Part shown: in pieces, positions 4,927 to 6,324 of the stretch | How positions within the stretch are numbered: the stretch's first letter is position 1 | How the letters are laid out: every line of letters starts with the position of its first letter | Assembly: GCA_018971905.1 (NCBI GenBank) | Contig: JAGWZS010000107.1 | Span: 1 to 6,324, forward strand | Source: Rhodospirillales bacterium | GTDB lineage: Bacteria; Pseudomonadota; Alphaproteobacteria; Acetobacterales; Acetobacteraceae | Length of the DNA: 6,324 nucleotides | Direction: 5' to 3' | The notes under the pieces: model-generated | Database searches by the model: none | What the model was told of the DNA's origin: nothing | Seen by the model: only the letters and a program-made list of their open reading frames with translations | Made by a program: the position numbers and the translations under genes

Positions 4927-6324
4927 TCAGGCGGTTTTTTTCGCCTTTGCGGGCTTGGCCGTGGATTTTGCTGATGCCTTGGCGGCCGGTTTTTTGGCCG
5001 GCTTGGCAGCGGCTTTTTTTGCGGCGGGCTTGGCGGCGGCCTTTTTGGGCGCGGCTTTGGCGCCCTTCTTGCCGCGCGGGGCGAGGGTTTTGCCCTTCTC
5101 AGCCAACAGGGTAACAGCTTCTTCCAGCGTGACTGCGCCCATATCCGTGCCTTTCGGCAGGGTGGCGACGGTGTTGCCCCATTGCGCGTAGGGCCCAAAC
5201 CGGCCCTTGCGGACAAGAATATCAGCCCCGTCCTTGGGGTGCTGGCCCAGGGTTTTCACCGATTCCTGCTTTTTGGCGATGAGGTCCATAGCCCGGTTCA
5301 AGCCGAGATGCAGCACGTTATCGTCCCGGTCCAGCGAGGCGAAAAGCGCGCCCATTTTCACGTAAGGGCCAAAACGGCCGATATTGGCCTCGATCTTCTG
5401 CCCGGTTTCCGGGTGCAGCCCGACCAAACGCGGCAGCGAGAGCAGGCCAAGTGCTTCTTCGAGCGCCAGGGTGGCGCCGTCCATTCCGCGCGCAAGGGAG
5501 GCCCGCTTGGGTTTTGCTTTTTTATCCTCAGGGTCCGGCTCACCCTGCTGGACGTACAACCCGTATGGGCCGCGGCGCAGGGTGATATCCTCTTGCGTGT
5601 CCGGGTGCTGGCCAAGAAGGCGCATCCCGTCCTTCAGCGAATCATCCTCGGTCTCGCCGCCCTCGACCGCGAGTTTGCGGGTATATTGGCAGGTGGGATA
5701 GTTCGAGCAGCCGATGAAGCTGCCAAAACGCCCTAGTTTCAGCCCCAGCCGGCCGCCGCCGCAGGCGGGGCAGGCGCGCGGGTCTGAGCCATCCTCCCGG
5801 GAGGGGAAGAAATGCGGGCCGAGATCCTGGTCCAGCGCGTCGATGACATCCGAGATTTTCAGGTCTTTCGTCTGCGCGATGGCGGCTGAAAAATCGTCCC
5901 AGAAGGCGCGTAGCACGGCCCGCCAATTGGCGTTGCCTTCGGCAACTTCGTCGAGCTGTTCCTCCAGATTGGCGGTGAAGCCGGTATCGACATAGCGGGC
6001 GAAAAAACTGACCAGGAAGGCGGTGACGAGGCGCCCGCGATCTTCTGGGATGAAGCGTCGTGCTTCCAGCTTCACGTAATTGCGGTCCCGCAGGACCGAG
6101 AGGATGGAGGCGTAGGTGGAGGGCCGGCCGATACCAAGCTCTTCCATCTTCTTCACCAGGCTGGCCTCGGAATAACGCGGCGGCGGCTGGGTGAAATGCT
6201 GGGTGGCGGTTACGTCCCGCGTTTTGGCGGGGTCGCCCTTGGCGATGGGCGGCAGGATGCGGCTGTCTTCATCCGTATCCGTAGGGTCGTCCTGGTCTTC
6301 CTTGTAAAGCTTCAAGAAACCATC
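4927..6324 (-). CDS. topA: DNA topoisomerase I, C-terminal part
   Basis: This type IA topoisomerase relaxes negative supercoils. The window holds its last 465 residues and stop; the reading frame is open to base 6324. The N-terminal Toprim domain and the catalytic tyrosine lie outside. Numbering from the window edge, DGFLKLYKED opens the fragment and QPPPRYSEASLVKKMEELGI is at 45-64. The family hallmark GIGRPSTYASIL runs through 64-75. A four-cysteine zinc finger follows (C185, C188, C206, C212). Three C-terminal Toprim-associated repeats come next, with cores GPYGLYV (252-258), GRFGPYV (316-322) and GRFGPYA (374-380). The last 50 residues or so are a Lys/Ala/Pro-rich, histone H1-like basic tail, common in alphaproteobacterial and actinobacterial TopA and thought to help DNA binding and processivity. 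A TTG at 6315 is an internal Leu, not a start. Confidence 0.96.
   Translation of the reverse strand, partial: DGFLKLYKEDQDDPTDTDEDSRILPPIAKGDPAKTRDVTATQHFTQPPPRYSEASLVKKMEELGIGRPSTYASILSVLRDRNYVKLEARRFIPEDRGRLVTAFLVSFFARYVDTGFTANLEEQLDEVAEGNANWRAVLRAFWDDFSAAIAQTKDLKISDVIDALDQDLGPHFFPSREDGSDPRACPACGGGRLGLKLGRFGSFIGCSNYPTCQYTRKLAVEGGETEDDSLKDGMRLLGQHPDTQEDITLRRGPYGLYVQQGEPDPEDKKAKPKRASLARGMDGATLALEEALGLLSLPRLVGLHPETGQKIEANIGRFGPYVKMGALFASLDRDDNVLHLGLNRAMDLIAKKQESVKTLGQHPKDGADILVRKGRFGPYAQWGNTVATLPKGTDMGAVTLEEAVTLLAEKGKTLAPRGKKGAKAAPKKAAAKPAAKKAAAKPAKKPAAKASAKSTAKPAKAKKTA
4930..5073 (-). repeat. Low-complexity Lys/Ala/Pro repeat tract in topA
   Basis: This stretch encodes the basic tail as imperfect units of the kind AAKPAAKKAAAKPAKKPA. 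At DNA level the units share GGCTTGGC and GCGG blocks separated by T homopolymers on the + strand: seven at 4935-4941, six at 4990-4995, seven at 5014-5020 and five at 5042-5046. Such tracts tend to vary in length between strains. They are part of the gene and not a separate element. Confidence 0.7.

Noticed and set aside
4921..4945. GC-rich segment with a T7 run on the + strand, resembling a + strand terminator
   Set aside because: It is the coding end of topA (Lys codons), and no + strand gene lies upstream that would need terminating.
1..6324. tRNA or rRNA genes, CRISPR arrays, insertion sequences, attachment sites
   Set aside because: No cloverleaf, rRNA segment, spaced direct repeats, transposase or terminal inverted repeats were seen.

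Overview
The window is a compact, GC-rich chromosomal stretch. Protein style and gene content suggest an alphaproteobacterium: a threonyl-tRNA synthetase tail rich in Ala and Arg, a topoisomerase I with a Lys/Ala-rich tail, and a PdeM-type phosphoesterase. Acetobacteraceae or another Rhodospirillales lineage is a guess that the sequence cannot settle. I see no mobile elements, CRISPR arrays or RNA genes. Almost every base is coding, and the only gaps are of about 97, 69 and 114 bases.

Layout. Two genes lie on the + strand at the left edge: the 3' end of thrS (1-267), overlapped by ATGA with a GloC/YcbL-type metallo-beta-lactamase-fold hydrolase (264-902). All other genes are on the - strand. 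In transcription order they are the C-terminal two-thirds or so of DNA topoisomerase I (topA, 6324-4927, running off the right edge), a PdeM-like metallophosphoesterase (4812-4114), a class I photolyase (4109-2712), a secreted protein I do not recognise (2642-1680) and a PPP-like metallophosphatase (1582-905). The last of these converges on the hydrolase with only two bases between the stop codons.

How the genes fit together. topA, pdeM and phrB form a DNA-maintenance block: supercoil relaxation, a damage-associated nuclease-type phosphoesterase and light-driven repair of pyrimidine dimers. pdeM and phrB are almost certainly co-transcribed and translationally coupled, with four bases between stop and start. 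A hairpin-rich gap with a recognisable promoter separates topA from pdeM. A hairpin with a weak U-rich tail separates phrB from the secreted-protein gene, which has its own ribosome binding site and clearly lower GC.

Most of the window is ordinary housekeeping sequence, and I found no convincing new multi-gene system. The points worth a second look are: two active-site motif substitutions in the PdeM-like protein; the probably near-leaderless start of that gene; three mutually complementary segments forming competing hairpins after topA; and the unrecognised, compositionally distinct secreted protein.
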